Notes under the pieces: model-generated
Seen by the model: the letters and a program-made list of their open reading frames with translations, nothing else
What the model was told of the DNA's origin: nothing
Database searches by the model: none
Origin: Apium graveolens
Lineage: Eukaryota > Streptophyta > Magnoliopsida > Apiales > Apiaceae
DNA length: 64,000 bases
Assembly (NCBI RefSeq): GCF_009905375.1
Contig: NC_133657.1
Span: forward strand, 64,420,219 to 64,484,218
Direction: 5' to 3'
Part shown: one piece after another, positions 22,130-35,255 of the stretch
Layout of the letters: each line of letters begins with the position of its first letter
How positions within the stretch are numbered: the stretch's first letter is position 1
Position numbers and translations under genes: made by a program

Positions 22130-25100
22130 TGTAACACCCACAAATCCGGGGTCGGGGATCCGGGTTGTCACGAGTTCCATTTCCCTTAATAACACCCAAT
22201 CTTAATAATTACTCAACTACTCTGTACTGTGACCCCACAATAAACACACACACCACACGTTATAGTCTCAGAGATGAACATCCAAAAATAATCACAAGTC
22301 GTTTTATTCCACAATTATATGACAATACACCTTAAAAGGTTTTCTGAATAAATTTACATTTCTTTGCCATTATTACAATTCATAAATATACATAAATCTG
22401 GTACATCAAAAGTTGAAAGCCTAGCCTATTGGTAGCTCCTACCTCAGCTACAGCGACATCAACGCCTATAGGAAACTGCGGAATGTTTCCTATCCGCTCG
22501 CGAATTGGGAGCTTGGTCCTGTTCATCTTGTCTATCTGATGTTGTGTGATGAAAGAAGAAAGCAAGGGTGAGCAGCAAGCCCACCAAAATAATATGTATA
22601 ATGATTAACAATATATGAGCCTACTCATAATACTCATGAAAGTCTTGGTCAAAAGAAATGAACCAAGTTTGATATCATAATGCGATGAAGTCGCAAAATA
22701 TTCAGTATATATACATATATACTTTTCAAAATATTGGAAGTCCTCTTCCATGCATAATATACACAAAGTCCCAGTGTATAACTGTATAAAAATATCGTTG
22801 CAAGGTGATCTCATATATCTAACCTTGTCTCAACGTTTTTCTGAAAATCTTTGTCATGCATAAGATAATCATTTACTAGATATAAGTTTAAAAGATGAAG
22901 TTACAAGATACTCCAATATACTTATATCTTTTCCAAATACTACTTGAACTACCACCGTTCAAGTTCTAATTAGTTCAAAAGTTCATCACATAGATGAGAC
23001 TACAAGACCAGATTTGAATAGATTAAATCTTTTAAAATATCATCAAAATAAAATGAAGTTACGAGATACTTCATTTGATGTAAACATCATTTTGAAAACT
23101 TGACCCTGCCAACACTCAATAATCGCCCAACCGTAGCCTTTCTATCGAAGTGCTCTGGGTAGTGTTGCAGAAATTATCCAATTGGATGATGAACTTATTA
23201 CGGGAGTTTGCCGCACCAGGAAGACCACTTACGATGATCAGTCGTAGTAGTACAACCCCACCATTTTCTACATGTAGAGGAGAACCTGTCGGATTTACTT
23301 GTCAACCGAACACTGAACTCCTAAGGAATGGACCGCCTTAGTGGAACTTCCAGGCCATTTGGACCAATATAATAAGGCTGGGCCGGCGCTACTCGGCCAC
23401 TTATGCCACTCCTAGTTCAGATGAAATCCATGACTCTGAAACGTAAAGCTCGTCCCCACTTTCCCCAAGTAGAAACTTGTTGATACGGCTCCACCAAGAA
23501 GTCGTATCTATTTGGAAAGGAGAACTCACCGATATTTCCCAGGCGATGCCTGTTAATGGATTAACTTGTTCCAAGAATTTTACTTCCCGAGTGTTGGGTA
23601 AGTAATCGATTCATTTAACAAAACAGCAACCTTGTTGCGAATATAAAACACACCACAGAGCCGGATCCCTCAGGTTTTGAGCGAGTATTTAAATCCCCTT
23701 CGAAAGGAGAATCTTAAATATAAAAATGAGTTTTAGGATCCGCTCTAACTTTTAAAAATCATTTTGAAGACTCGCAAAATATTTTTAAGAATGTTTAGAG
23801 TGATGCTGATTTAATAAAATAAATCAATCCCCAGAATATTTAGAAAATGTCTGAATATTATTATTTAAATAATATTCCCATAAAGAATAATCTTTATAAA
23901 ATAATTGAAGTAGAAGTATTAAAACTTATACTTGAAATGAATAGCAAATAATCAAAGATATACTTATACGAAAGTAATATCTTTATTTGAATAATCAAAA
24001 ATAAGTTTGATTATCGACACCTTATTCTTTAATACAATAAAGAATATTATTAAGTAATAAGCGGAGTCATAATACCTCGAATGAATACTATAAATAATAT
24101 TCATAAAATAAAGGAGTCATACATCCTCAAATGAATATCCAAGTAATATTCAATAATAATATAAACTGAGTCATAAGCCCTCGAATGAATATTCAAATAA
24201 TATTCAAATAATAAAATAAACTGAGTCATAAGCCCTCGAATGAATACTCAAATTAATATTCAATTAAGTAAAATAAAGGTATCGAATAAACCTTATTCGA
24301 TCCATAGTTTTAAAAACTATATCCATATATATATAAATATATATATATAATATACTCGGGAACATCGACTCCCGGTTTAGAAATATGTTCACCTTTTATC
24401 CCCTATACTAAGGGTATACGCAACTACTTGCTTATTTCTAGCATAGTTATTATGCAACTATAAGCATTGAAATCAACAGATAGATAACCAGATTACGAAA
24501 CAGACATGCTTATATACCATATCAGCATGCTCCAATATATCGCAAAATTTGCTAATAACAATCATGCACTATCACAAGAGAATGCATATACATATATTTA
24601 CATCACAACAACAGTATATCGGGTAGAAAACTTGCCTGAGCGACTGGGGGTTACGAATGGCTCGGGACGAGTCTGGTAACCTATAAACAACAAGTAAGTT
24701 GGAATTAAACCAAAGTCACTTGTAAATCTATACTCTAACCAACTCAGACTCTAACGCTCGTTTTGCGCTTACTGATTCTCTTAAGTCACTCGAGTACCCT
24801 CGGCTCCACCTTTTTTAATAATTTAACCTTTACGAGTTTTAAGGCGATTCCTTCGCGAGTGTCTTACCTACTGCCTAACACTCTTACCATAATTGTTTCA
24901 TACATTAATTAACCATTTTTGGTCTTTAACCTATGTTTCAAAGTAAGGCGAGGGGAAAAGTTTCGTTCGCGAAACGCCGTTACTTGAAATGGTCATTTCT
25001 CCTAAACCGTGCATCGGAATCGAACGAACTACATATCAAAACGAAGCTCGTAATATGAACTATCTAAACATGGAAATGGTCAAAATCTAGCAGGGGGTTC

Positions 25101-26435
25101 TAGGGTCCTAATGTTATGCACAAAAACAGTCTAAAGAAAATCGGACGTTACGACGGCTATGTTTACGCGTTTTCCCAATTTTAAACCATTCAAAACCAAC
25201 CACAAATCAACCCCAAATCAATCATACAACCAATATCCCTCCAAACCACATCATAACAGCCCCAAAAAATCCACATTAACCATTTATACTTATTCCCCAC
25301 ATGAACTAAAAGCTTTACTTAGGTTCTTTAACTAATTACCAAGATTTACAACTCCAACAATGCAACAAAACCAACTAATCTCTACAAACTCAACCAAACT
25401 TCAACCAATCAAGCATCATGCTTCACATATGCTATATCAAACACATTCAATCCTAATTACTCAAAACTAAAGCTAGGGTTTGTAGTTTATACCTTCCTTG
25501 GAGAGTGGAGAATCAAGAGAATGGCTTGGAATCACCCTTAAAGTCCTTATCCAAGCTTAATCTAAACAAAACTTCAAGAACACAAATTTTAGTTCTTGAA
25601 AAAAACTATTCACCATCTTCTTTCATGATTTATAGAAAAAGATTGGCTTGGAATTAGAAGCTTAAACTTATAGGAAGTATGTAACTATCCATGGGGAAGC
25701 TTAGATAATTACCTTGCTAAATAGTAAGTGGTGGAGCTTGGATCTTCAATTTTTAAGAAATGGGCCGAGAGCTAGCTTGGGAAGAAAGAGATTTTTGTGT
25801 TTTGTTTGATGAAAAATGAAATGATTGGCTTGGTGGATGAGATTTTGATTTGTTTTTAGTTAATTACCTTGTTGCCCTTGAGTTTGTGTGGTTAAAAAGT
25901 CACCACATCTCCTTCCTTCCCATGTCATGCTTGTGTCATCCTCATGATGTCATCCTCCCCTCCTTGTCCTCTTCTCATTGGTTGGGTGACATCATCCTCT
26001 CTAATCCCTTTGATTAACTTCCTAATTGTTTGCCTAATGACCGCTGATCTGTTATACGGTTCGCTTAACTTTCGTTTTCGTTTATCGTTTGAGGGATCAT
26101 ACCCGGGATCTTATTACTTAGGTTCCCTTAACCTTTCTCAATATATTGTATTCCTTTTATGATCCTCTCTTATAATCCTTTAATTTAAATCCTTTTTATC
26201 CTGTTACCTTATACTCAATTCTTTCCGTATCTATTGGATTTCCGGGAAAAATCAAAGTGTTCGGATTTGGATTCTGACGATCTTTACATACACTTATATC
26301 CCATATAAAGTACTAATAAAATCTCAGAATATCCATATCAGAACCCCTACATAGTGTGGCATGAAAAGTTTTCTCATTCAGCAAAAACACTATTCATAAG
26401 GGTTTCAAAATTTCCCAAAAATTAGGGTTATTACA
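22130..26435 (-). mobile_element. Solo LTR E (gypsy), 4.3 kb
   Basis: A 4306 bp block with a perfect 5 bp duplication GTAGT at 22125-22129 and 26436-26440, interrupting B RT exactly between two codons of the GLAGYY region. Ends on plus are TGTAACACCC and GGTTATTACA. I found no second copy of either end inside, no primer site, no polypurine tract and no credible ORF, so it is best read as a solo LTR left by LTR-LTR recombination. Orientation is inferred: the minus strand ends CCCCGGATTTGTGGGTGTTACA-like, matching the 3' terminal module of B, C and F. The small open frames inside are unsupported. Confidence 0.82.
24062..24290. repeat. Minisatellite of four units inside E
   Basis: Four imperfect tandem units of about 53-58 bp, each starting near GAGTCATAA..CCTCGAATGAATA (starts about 24064, 24115, 24169 and 24225) and ending in AATATTCA/AATAA-rich sequence. 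Confidence 0.75.
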
Positions 26436-27419
26436 GTAGTAACCTGCCAATCCCATGAAACTTCTTACTTTTGTTGGTGTTTTTGGCCTCTCCCAGTTGA
26501 TTATGGCTTCAATCTTTGCCAGATCCACTTCCACTCCTTTATTGCTAATCACGTGCCCAAGAAATCGTACTTCTTTTAACCAAAATTCACACTTGGAAAA
26601 CTTTGCATATAATTTCTCATGTCGCAGTATCTCAAGAACTATCCTTAAATGTTCTGCATGCTCTTATTCTGTTTTGGAATAGAACCAAATGTCATCTATA
26701 AGCACGATCACGAACTTATCCAAATACTTCTGGAATACTTGATTCATCAGATCCATGAAAGCTGCTGGTGCGTTGGTTAATCCAAATGCCATCACTAGAA
26801 ACTCATAATGCCCATATCTGGTTCTGAATGCGGTCTTTGAAATGTCTTCTTGCTTGATCTACAGTTGATGATATACGGATCTTAAATCAATTTTATAAAA
26901 CCATACAACGCCTCTCAGTTGGTCAAATAAATCATCGATCCTTGGCAACGGGTACTTGTTCTTAATGGTCAGCTTATTCAGTTCTCTATAGGCAATGCAC
27001 AGTCGCATACTCTCGTCCTTCTTCTTGACAAACAGTATTGGTGTGCCCCATGGGGATACACTAGGTATTATTACTCCTTTCTCCGAAAGATCTTATAACT
27101 GAGTTGCCAATTCTTTCATCTCTACTGGTGCCATCCGGTACGGAGCTTTAGAAACTGGTTATGTTCCAGGTGTTAAATCAATTGCAAATTCAATTTCTCT
27201 ATCGGGAGGTAATCCTGGAAGATCGTCTGGAAAAATATCTGGAAACTCATTGACGACTGGAATTACTTCTAGTGTTGGAACTTCTTTGCTGGTGTCTATC
27301 ACATGGGCCAAATACACTTCACAATTCTGACGCAATAACTTCTTCACTTGAGCTATCGTTAAGAACTTCTTCTCTTGCTTATTCCCTTGAAATAACACCT
27401 TCTTCTTACTACCCAAGGT
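26436..27419 (-). pseudogene. B reverse transcriptase N-terminal half
   Basis: An open segment at 27416-27159 (EFPDIFPDDLPGLPPDREIEF, the usual gypsy RT entry) continues in the same frame through at least four stops to the E insertion at 26436. Recognisable RT blocks are [28 protein letters not shown] and a catalytic LIDD near 26699-26691, where gypsy RTs usually have FIDD or YVDD. The thumb and RNase H lie beyond E at 22129 and below. Stops occur near 27158, 27095, 26860 and 26665. Confidence 0.82.
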
Positions 27420-28164
27420 CTAAAGTCTCACTTTCCTATTCTTACAATCAATCTGAGGATTATATTCTGACAACCAATCCATTCCTAAAATAACATCAAA
27501 TTCTCCCAACTTAAAATTTATTAAGTTAGCATAGAAATGATGTCCTCCTATCTCAATATCACACCTCGGGCATACTCGGTCGACGGAAACTTGATTCTTA
27601 TTAGCTAACTCTATCATTAATGCTTGTTCTAACAACTTAACTTCGCAATGCAGTTTGTCGACAAAACTTTGAGAAATAAATGACCTTGTAGCTCCAGAAT
27701 CAAATAAAACTTTAGCATCTACGGAGTTGACTGGAAGCGTACCTGCAACCACATCAGAACCCTGAACAACATCCTACATAGTCATATTGAATGTCCTGGC
27801 CTTTGGCTAATACTTTGCTGGTGCCCCCCAATCCTTGCCACACCCTGAGAGGATGGTCCTGTGATCTGTGGTACATTTGCATTTTGAGCTTGCTCTTTAC
27901 AGTTGTTGGCGTAATGTCCTGTCTTCCCGCATCAGAATATGTAACTTTTGGCATCTGATTGCGGCACTCATATGCATGATGTCCCTTCATATTGCACTTG
28001 TAGCACACAAAATTAGCTTTACAAACCCCAAAATGTTTTCTTCCACAAAACTTACAATCCGGCATTGGTGGACGATTGGGCCTCTGCTGATTTGAATTCT
28101 GAAAACGATTGCTTTGTCCTCCATTTCCTGATTGTGGTATCTTGAATCCCCCATTCCTATTACC
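27420..28164 (-). pseudogene. B zinc knuckle and aspartic protease
   Basis: Continuation of gag-pol. A CCHC knuckle (CYKCNMKGHHAYEC) lies around 28003-27962, after a second Cys/His cluster (CKFCGRKHFGVC). The protease follows with the active-site motif LFDSGATRSF around 27710 and the second conserved block ILGMDWL near 27485. The knuckle binds element RNA and the protease cuts the polyprotein. Stops near 28162 and 27754 and a frame shift between knuckle and protease break what should be one reading frame. Confidence 0.84.
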
Positions 28165-28904
28165 CTAAAATCCTCGCCTTTTGTTGAAACGGCCCTGAAA
28201 ATTACCTTGCTGCTGACCTCCTTCTGAGGTTTCTATTTTCCTTTTCTTTCCATCTTTTCCTTTCTGAGACATGTCACTCCTAATTTCAATCACCATTGCT
28301 TTCTGAACCACTGCCACATATGAAGTCAACTCAAACATGGCTACCCTATTCTGAATCCAAAATTTTAATCCCTGTTCAAATCTTCTGGCCTTCTTTTCAT
28401 CTGTGTCAACCTGATTTGGCACAAACCTCGCTAACTCAGTAAACTTAGTTTCATATTCAGCGACAGTAAGATCTCCCTGGGTTAGGTTCAAGAACTTGAT
28501 CTCCATTTGGTTCTTCATATACCTCAGGAAATACTTCTCCAGAAACAGCTCAGTAAACCTTTCCCAAGTTATAAATTCACCTCCTTCCAATGCTCGCGTG
28601 GATTCCCACCAATAGTTCGCCTCACCCTTCAGAAAGTAGCTTGCAAACTTGGTTTTCAGTTCAGTTCCTGCTCCGACTAATTCAAAAGACTTTTTCAACT
28701 CCTTGAGCCATGCATTGGCTTCCACGGGATCAGCACTTCCCTTGAACTTAGGTGGCTTCATAGTTTGGAACTGCTTAAAAGTCACTGTAGGTGGTGTTGA
28801 TGCTTGTTGTTGCTGTTGTTGTTGCTGTTGTTGTTGCTGCTGCATAAGCTGTATTATCTGTTGCTGCATCAGTCCCAACATCTGGACAATCGTTAGATCC
28901 GTAC
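28165..28904 (-). pseudogene. B gag capsid region, N-terminus displaced by A3
   Basis: The retrotransposon gag domain is clear: FKGSADPVEANAWLKELKKSF, then WWES, WERFTELFLEKYF and GDLTVAEYETKFTELARF. Ahead of it is a glutamine run of about 14 residues encoded at 28843-28804. The frame is open to 28165. The true N-terminus is 8 kb away at 36951-36898; codons upstream of 28904 come from the inserted LTR. It forms the particle shell in related elements. Confidence 0.88.
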
Positions 28905-30568
28905 TGAAAGGAATATGTCCTAAGTCCAATCATGTATTAGGATTTAGGAATAACTTTTTATGTAATATGTTTTGATTTCATTGATACTAATAAAAGACTT
29001 GTTTTGTTTTTATTACGGGCTCTATCTATTTAAGTGTTTAAATAAGATATACCATAGTTTAGAGTAAAGCTTTTTATGGATTATGATGAGATCATAATAG
29101 TGAGACCTAAAAGATGATAACTCTAAATTTAAATAGTTCCTAAACATAGGATTACTAACTGGTAATTAATAATCCACAAAGATCGGTACATACTATGCTT
29201 GCTTCATTATGAAGGATGTCTGTTCTCATAGACATTTGTGTGGTGATACTATAGCTAGTATATAGGTGTTTATTATAGAATAAGTTCACTGAACATGACT
29301 CGCACAGCTGAACAACTGATAGAGTTCACTCACGTATCAGCAGTTGTTCATATAGTGATAGTTGTACAAGTATCCTTAGACTTGAGGTCATCATAGTCAT
29401 CTTGTGTACACTGAACTATGCTTTGGTTTAGTTCTTAGTCTCCAGGGACAATTATTAGGGCTCTACTGGGTATAGGAATTTGTACACGAAGATAATGTAT
29501 GATCAATAAAGGATCTACCCCTTCCAGTGAAGGAAGCGAATGTTCAAGGCTGATCCACTTATGCTAGTTCAGGAATCTTTGGCCAGAGTGAATGAAATTA
29601 GAAAGGAGTTTCTAATTTGCATAGAACTAAGCATAGTAAATGGTAAACAAGTGATTAAATTAGATAGGCTTGACACAAGATCCATGCCTTGTATTTAATC
29701 AGGACATTGTAGGGTCGAAGGAGTTTATTGTATGGTAACTATTCACTGAATAGGTTCTTGGTATTCTAAGCAGTGAATTCGTATTATCCGGATAGTCGGG
29801 ATATGCTGAGAAGTATCCCTCACGATGTAGAATAAATATGATTAATTAATTAGTCATATTTAATAAATTAGAGAATTTATATAAATAATGATAAAATAGT
29901 TTTTTTATTATTTATTTCTACTACCGGCTTAATATTGAACCTACAGGGTGACACCATAAAAAGAAAATGATTTAATGGTGGAGGAATTAATTAATAATGG
30001 CTAATAATTATTTATTTATGAAATAAATAATTAATTGGCAAATTTAATAATTGATTAAATGAGATTTAATTGATTATAAATTAATTAAGAAAAGTTCTTA
30101 ATATTATTAATTAAGAATTTAATTTTTGGAAATTAAATCAAGAGAGAGAATTATTTCTAAAGTGTTTAGAAAAAGGATTAATAATTAAAAGGTGTTTTAA
30201 TTATTAATGAGAATAATAAATGGGTTAATAATAATAATATTTTATGGGAAAATTTCAGCTGAAAATTTTGCCTATAAATATACTATTATAAACCCTATTT
30301 TCATTCTAACCCAAAAAATCCAAAAGTTTTTAGAAAACCTAATTCTCTCCACCTCCTCCTCCTCCTTACCGTCGTTTTCTTGGTGGATACCGGTGGAGTG
30401 CTTCACGTTTGAGGAGCAGCTGCTAAGGATCTCCGATCGTTGCTTTTGGATCGCTATTAAAGGTTAGTAATCGATTCATATGTTTTAATCACGATTTATA
30501 TGCTTTTATTTGGATTTTATATGTGTAAAAGTATTTTACCATGGCTCCGCTGCGATTAAAATCCAACA
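28905..30568 (+). repeat. 5' LTR of A3
   Basis: 1664 bp. TATA box CTATAAATA at 30272-30280, preceded by the TTTCAGCTGAAA palindrome. The last 150 bp (U5) diverge clearly from A1, A2 and A4. No gene. Confidence 0.95.
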
Positions 30569-31980
30569 CGTGTGGGGGGGTGTCGCGCATTCCGGGAATG
30601 CGTTACACCCTGTGGCGCATTCACGGAATGCGTTACACCTTTTAATGGCTTAAAAGGCTTGTAACGCATCACCGGAATGCGTTACAGAGCTAGTAACGCG
30701 TTCCTGTAATGCGTTACAGCCCATCAGTTATTTTTAAATTTGATTTCTGGAAGTTTCGTAACTCCGTTTTAGGCGAGCAATATATCGTTGGATTCGTTTT
30801 TCCGAGACGGATCTAATAGAGTGATCAAATTTTAGTTTATATAATAGTTTTGAACTGTTTATATTTCCGAAAATGTTTTAAAGTTGTTTTTAACTGTTTT
30901 AACTGCTTTTAAATGCTTCATGTGATACATAAAGATGTATAATGCTTAGACCAATATGCTAGATGATGTAACATGCCTACCTTGACGTTTATTCATGTTT
31001 ATATATGTGATATATGCTTAGTTTATCATGCGATGATAGATTTAGGTGAACTTAAATGAACATAAGGCGTTTGTTAGACAATCTAGTATAGTGAAATTTT
31101 TCATAACCTTAATAATAATATTATGAATACAATCATGAGATTCTTGTGTTTATGAAACACGTAATTGGATATGAATTTTCAATATTGAGAGAAAGGATGA
31201 TTCTGCCAACAACAGATTTCTATCTGTAAGAAAGGGTTATTAAGTGACGCCTCTTGACAATGCTCCACCCGATCTGGGAATCATCTGATTATTGATTATT
31301 GATTTGAAATATTTAAATTAAAAGGAAGAATCTCTTTATAATATGATTATGATTGTAACGTAATATAATCCCTCTAAAATTAAATAATATCAAGTAGTAA
31401 TTGGCAAATGACACAATGGGCTTGTGTCGATCATAGCCTTCCAACATGATAGAAAAGTAGTTCTTATTTTTAAATCATTGTCGGTTCGTGCTACAGCCGA
31501 GGGCTTTGATTTCGAAATAAGAAATACTTTTCTATTACATAGAGATGTGTAAATTGAATAAGAATCTAAAGGTCGGTACGTGCCACAGCCGTGGGTCGTT
31601 GGAGACTGATTCAAATGTACGGAATGTTGGGTTAGACTTGACTTAGAATATTGAGTTTGTCGTGCCACAGCCGTGACTCAATTATTCAAGAGGCTAAAGT
31701 TTGATTAGGGAATAACATAAGATGTAATTGACAAGAGTTGTCTGCCTATTGAGCATTACATGGCGGTTCGTGCTACAGCCGGGGTTGTGTAATGGAATGT
31801 AGGATCCCTATTCCCAATAGCATTATGAATGCTTAATTTTTCACGTAGGGGGTTGAATAAATTAGATAAACTAGTGGGAGCCACTTATGAATAAAGACCC
31901 GATTCATATAGTGTTTTGAAATGAAATTGAATATTTTCTAAGTGTTGTTATGTGTTTATCATTTACAGATTTACTATATT
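30569..31980 (+). other. A3 leader, primer site missing
   Basis: The LTR is followed at once by CGTGTGGGGGGG and then the palindrome array (30585-30722), which in A2 lies about 430 bp further in. The four CGTGCYACAGCCG motifs are kept at about 31482, 31574, 31661 and 31763. No gene in this stretch. Confidence 0.8.
30585..30722 (+). repeat. Palindrome array in A3 leader
   Basis: Variants of GCGCATTCC, GGAATGCGTTAC and GTAACGCATCACC packed head to head as in A1, A2 and A4. One end of the leader deletion falls at the edge of this array. Confidence 0.85.
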
Positions 31981-34900
31981 ATGTCTTCTGCACTATCACT
32001 CAGGAGCATACTAGATGCTCATAAGTTGACTGATCCTAATTTAGCTGTATGCTTTCACTGTAACAAGTTAGGGCATTGGAAGAGAAACTGCAAGGTTTAC
32101 CTTGCAGAATTGAAAAAGAGGAAGGGTAGTAAGACTACCGCTTCTGATTCAGGCATGTTCATGATCGAAGTTAATATGTCACTCGGTCAAATTTCTACTT
32201 GGGTATTAGATACCGCCTGTGGTTCTCATATTTGCAATTTGTTGCGAGGACTAAAGGGAAGTAGAAATCTTGAAAAAGATGAGGTGATTCTATGTATGGG
32301 CAATGGAGCAAGGGTTGCGGCCATAGTTGTAGGATCATTTAGTTTACATATGCCTACGGGCAAGACTATTATTTTGAATAATTGTTATTACGTTCCCTCT
32401 ATTGTGAGGAATATTGTTTCTATCCCTATGTTGGATTTGGATGATTTTTCATTTATTATTAAGAATAATGAATGTTCTATCCTTAGAGATAATGTTCTTT
32501 ATGGACGTGGAATTTTAAATAATGGTCTGTATGTATGTGACGTAGAGCATGATTTACTTCAGATTGAACAAACTAATAAAAGAAAACGAGATGATGAAAA
32601 TCTGACCTATTTATGGCACTGTAGGCTAGGTCATATTAGTGAAAATAGACTTCGGACATTGCATAAGGAAGGGTTACTAGACCCCTTTGATTTTGAATCA
32701 TATCCTACATGCGAGTCTTGTCTATTGGGTAAAATGACCAAATCTCCATTTAGTGGACATGGAGAGAGGGCTGCAGATTTGCTAGGATTGGTACACACAG
32801 ATGTATGTGGACCAATGTCTACGCAAGCCATGGGAGGATTTTCGTACTTCATTACTTTCATAGATGATAGATTTAGATTCGGATATGTTTATTTGATGAA
32901 ACACAAGTCTGAAGCCTTTGAAAAGTTCAAGGAATATAAACATGAAGTGGAGAAACAAACCAAACACAGTATTATAACTCTTCGATCAGATCGAGGTGGT
33001 GAATACTTGAATGGAGAGTTTCTAGATTATCTCAAAGAAAATGGTATAGTCTCCCAGTGGACTCCTCCATATACTCCACAGTTGAATGGGGTATCTGAAA
33101 GGAGAAATCGAACTCTGTTAGACATGGTTCAGTCCATGATGAGCTATGCGAATCTTCCAGTATTCCTATGGGGTTACGCATTGGAAACCTCAGCATATTT
33201 ACTGAATAAGGTGCCTTCCAAATCTGTTCCTCAAACTCCATATGAGATATGGAAAGAAAGGAAACCGAGTCTTAAACACGTTAAGATTTGGGGATGTCCA
33301 GCTTATGTCAAGAAAGTTGACCCAGATAAGCTGGAATCTCGATCCGAAAAATGTAGTTTTGTGGGATATCCTAAAGAGACTTTAGGGTATTACTTTTACA
33401 CCGATCATCGGGTGTTTGTCTCCAGACATGCTACCTTCTTGGAAAAGGAGTTTATCCTTGAAGGAAACAGTGGGAGCAAAATTAAACTTGATGAAGTTCA
33501 AGAAGCACAAACTACTACGGTTCAAGTGGAAACACCTGTTCAGACTGAACAACCTTCTGTGGAACAGCCCATTCGTAGGTCAGAGAGAGTGTCTCGCCAA
33601 CCTGAGAGGTATTATGGCCTTGTCATTGAGAATGACAATGAGTTGTCAATCATTAATGAAGACGACACTAAGACCTATAATGAGGCTATGAGTAGTGTTG
33701 ACTCAGAGAAATGGCATAGTGTCATGAAATCCGAAATGGAATCTATGTATACCAACCAAGTATGGACTCTGGTTGAAGCGCCTGAAGGTGTTAAGCCTAT
33801 TGGGTGCAAGTGGGTATATAAGAGAAAGATTGAAGTAGATGGCCAGGTGGAGACCTATAATGCTAGGCTAGTGGCAAAGGGATTTAATCAAAGACAAGGG
33901 ATTGACTTTGATGAAATCTATTCACCTATAGCCCTGTTAAAATTAATTCAGATTTTGCTTGTGATTGCTGCTTACTACGACTATGAGATCTGGAAAATGG
34001 ACGTGAAAACGGCCTTCCTCAATGGGGAACTTGAGGAGGAAGTGTATATGACACAGCCGGAAGGTTTTCTTTCCAAGGGAAATGAACACCTAGTGTGTAA
34101 GCTGCTGCGAACCATATATGGTTTAAGGCAAGCTTCTCGTAGATGGAACACCCGTTTTGATGAGACAATCAAAGAGTTTGATTTTATCAAAAATATGGAT
34201 GAACCATATGTCTACAAGAAGGTTAGTGGGAGCGCGGTAACATTTCTTGTATTGTATGTGGATGACATACTTCTTATAGGAAATGATTTACCGATGCTGC
34301 AATCAGTCAAAGTATGGCTATCAAAGAACTTCACAATGAAGGACTTGGGAGAAGCATCCTACATTCTCGGTATGAAGATCTATAGAGATAGATCTAGAAG
34401 AATGATAGGTCTTACCCAGGGTACATACATCCAGAAAGTGCTTAAAAGGTTTAGCATGGAAAACTCCAAAAGAGGTCTCATACCGATGAGTCATGGAGTG
34501 TCCCTTTCCGAAAAAATGTCTCCTAAGACACCTGAGGAAAGAGAGCATATGAGTAAGATTCCTTATGCTTTAGCAATAGGATCTATCATGTACGCGATGT
34601 TGTGTACAAGGCCTGATGTTGCTTATTCAATTAGTGTGACGAGCATATATCAGTCCAATCCAGGTGAAGACCACTGGAAAGCAGTGAAAAACATCCTTAA
34701 GTACTTGCGAAGGACTCAGGACATTTTTCTTGTTTTTGGCGGTGAATTTGAGTTGAAAATACAGGGTTATACTAACTCTAGTTTTCAATCAGAGAGTGAT
34801 AGCAAATCCATGTCAGGGTACGTGTTTACTCTAAACGGTGGTGCGATAAGTTGGAAGAGTTCCAAACAGTCGACAACGGCTGACTCCATAGCGGAAGCAG

Positions 34901-35235
34901 AATATATAGCTACAAGTGAGGCTGCAAAAGAAGCTGTTTGGATGAGGAAATTTGTTTCTGAGTTAGGAGTTGTTCCTAGCGTCGAAGAGCCTATTGTGTT
35001 GTATTGTGATAACAACGCAGCAATAGCACAAGCCAAGGGACCTAGGTCTCATAAAAATTCCAAACATGTCCTGCGGAGCTTTCATCTGATTAGGGAGATT
35101 GTTGAAAGAGTAGATGTCAACGTCGAGAGAGTTGACACACATAACAACGTAGCAGACCCACTCACAAAGCCACTTTCTCAGAGTCACTTTGATCGTCATA
35201 AAGACAAGATGGGTATTAGATACCAGAGTGATTGA
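31981..35235 (+). CDS. A3 pol polyprotein (protease, integrase, RT, RNase H) on a gag stub
   Basis: A 1084-residue uninterrupted frame from ATG 31981, the same start as A2 gag; an upstream in-frame ATG at 31942 is less likely because it lies in the leader. After 20-odd gag residues an in-frame deletion of about 220 codons joins straight to the CCHC knuckle (24-37). Then come protease VLDTACGS (Asp 77), the integrase HHCC region (about 210-255), core with HTDVCGPM (about 271) and NGVSERRNR (about 370), and RT with [12 protein letters not shown] (about 758). RNase H (about 925-1060) holds [11 protein letters not shown]. The first RNase H acidic position reads YTNSSFQ, where relatives as I recall have YTDSDFQ, so RNase H may be impaired. 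It is the only intact pol in the window. Confidence 0.93.
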   Translation: MSSALSLRSILDAHKLTDPNLAVCFHCNKLGHWKRNCKVYLAELKKRKGSKTTASDSGMFMIEVNMSLGQISTWVLDTACGSHICNLLRGLKGSRNLEKDEVILCMGNGARVAAIVVGSFSLHMPTGKTIILNNCYYVPSIVRNIVSIPMLDLDDFSFIIKNNECSILRDNVLYGRGILNNGLYVCDVEHDLLQIEQTNKRKRDDENLTYLWHCRLGHISENRLRTLHKEGLLDPFDFESYPTCESCLLGKMTKSPFSGHGERAADLLGLVHTDVCGPMSTQAMGGFSYFITFIDDRFRFGYVYLMKHKSEAFEKFKEYKHEVEKQTKHSIITLRSDRGGEYLNGEFLDYLKENGIVSQWTPPYTPQLNGVSERRNRTLLDMVQSMMSYANLPVFLWGYALETSAYLLNKVPSKSVPQTPYEIWKERKPSLKHVKIWGCPAYVKKVDPDKLESRSEKCSFVGYPKETLGYYFYTDHRVFVSRHATFLEKEFILEGNSGSKIKLDEVQEAQTTTVQVETPVQTEQPSVEQPIRRSERVSRQPERYYGLVIENDNELSIINEDDTKTYNEAMSSVDSEKWHSVMKSEMESMYTNQVWTLVEAPEGVKPIGCKWVYKRKIEVDGQVETYNARLVAKGFNQRQGIDFDEIYSPIALLKLIQILLVIAAYYDYEIWKMDVKTAFLNGELEEEVYMTQPEGFLSKGNEHLVCKLLRTIYGLRQASRRWNTRFDETIKEFDFIKNMDEPYVYKKVSGSAVTFLVLYVDDILLIGNDLPMLQSVKVWLSKNFTMKDLGEASYILGMKIYRDRSRRMIGLTQGTYIQKVLKRFSMENSKRGLIPMSHGVSLSEKMSPKTPEEREHMSKIPYALAIGSIMYAMLCTRPDVAYSISVTSIYQSNPGEDHWKAVKNILKYLRRTQDIFLVFGGEFELKIQGYTNSSFQSESDSKSMSGYVFTLNGGAISWKSSKQSTTADSIAEAEYIATSEAAKEAVWMRKFVSELGVVPSVEEPIVLYCDNNAAIAQAKGPRSHKNSKHVLRSFHLIREIVERVDVNVERVDTHNNVADPLTKPLSQSHFDRHKDKMGIRYQSD

Positions 35236-35242
35236 CTTTAGT

Positions 35243-35255
35243 AAAAGTGGGAGAT
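35243..35255 (+). other. Polypurine tract of A3
   Basis: AAAAGTGGGAGAT directly before the 3' LTR, a slight variant of the ACAAGTGGGAGAT of A1, A2 and A4. Confidence 0.85.

Noticed and set aside
22130..26435. Complete small LTR element rather than a solo LTR
   Set aside because: No internal copy of either terminus, primer site or polypurine tract was found by reading; a dot plot would settle it.
28649..28975. Open frame with a run of cysteines
   Set aside because: The cysteine run is the antisense reading of the B gag glutamine codons, and the frame crosses the A3 insertion boundary.
31942..31980. Upstream ATG as the start of the A3 protein
   Set aside because: The 13 extra codons are leader sequence; the ATG at 31981 is the family gag start shared with A2.
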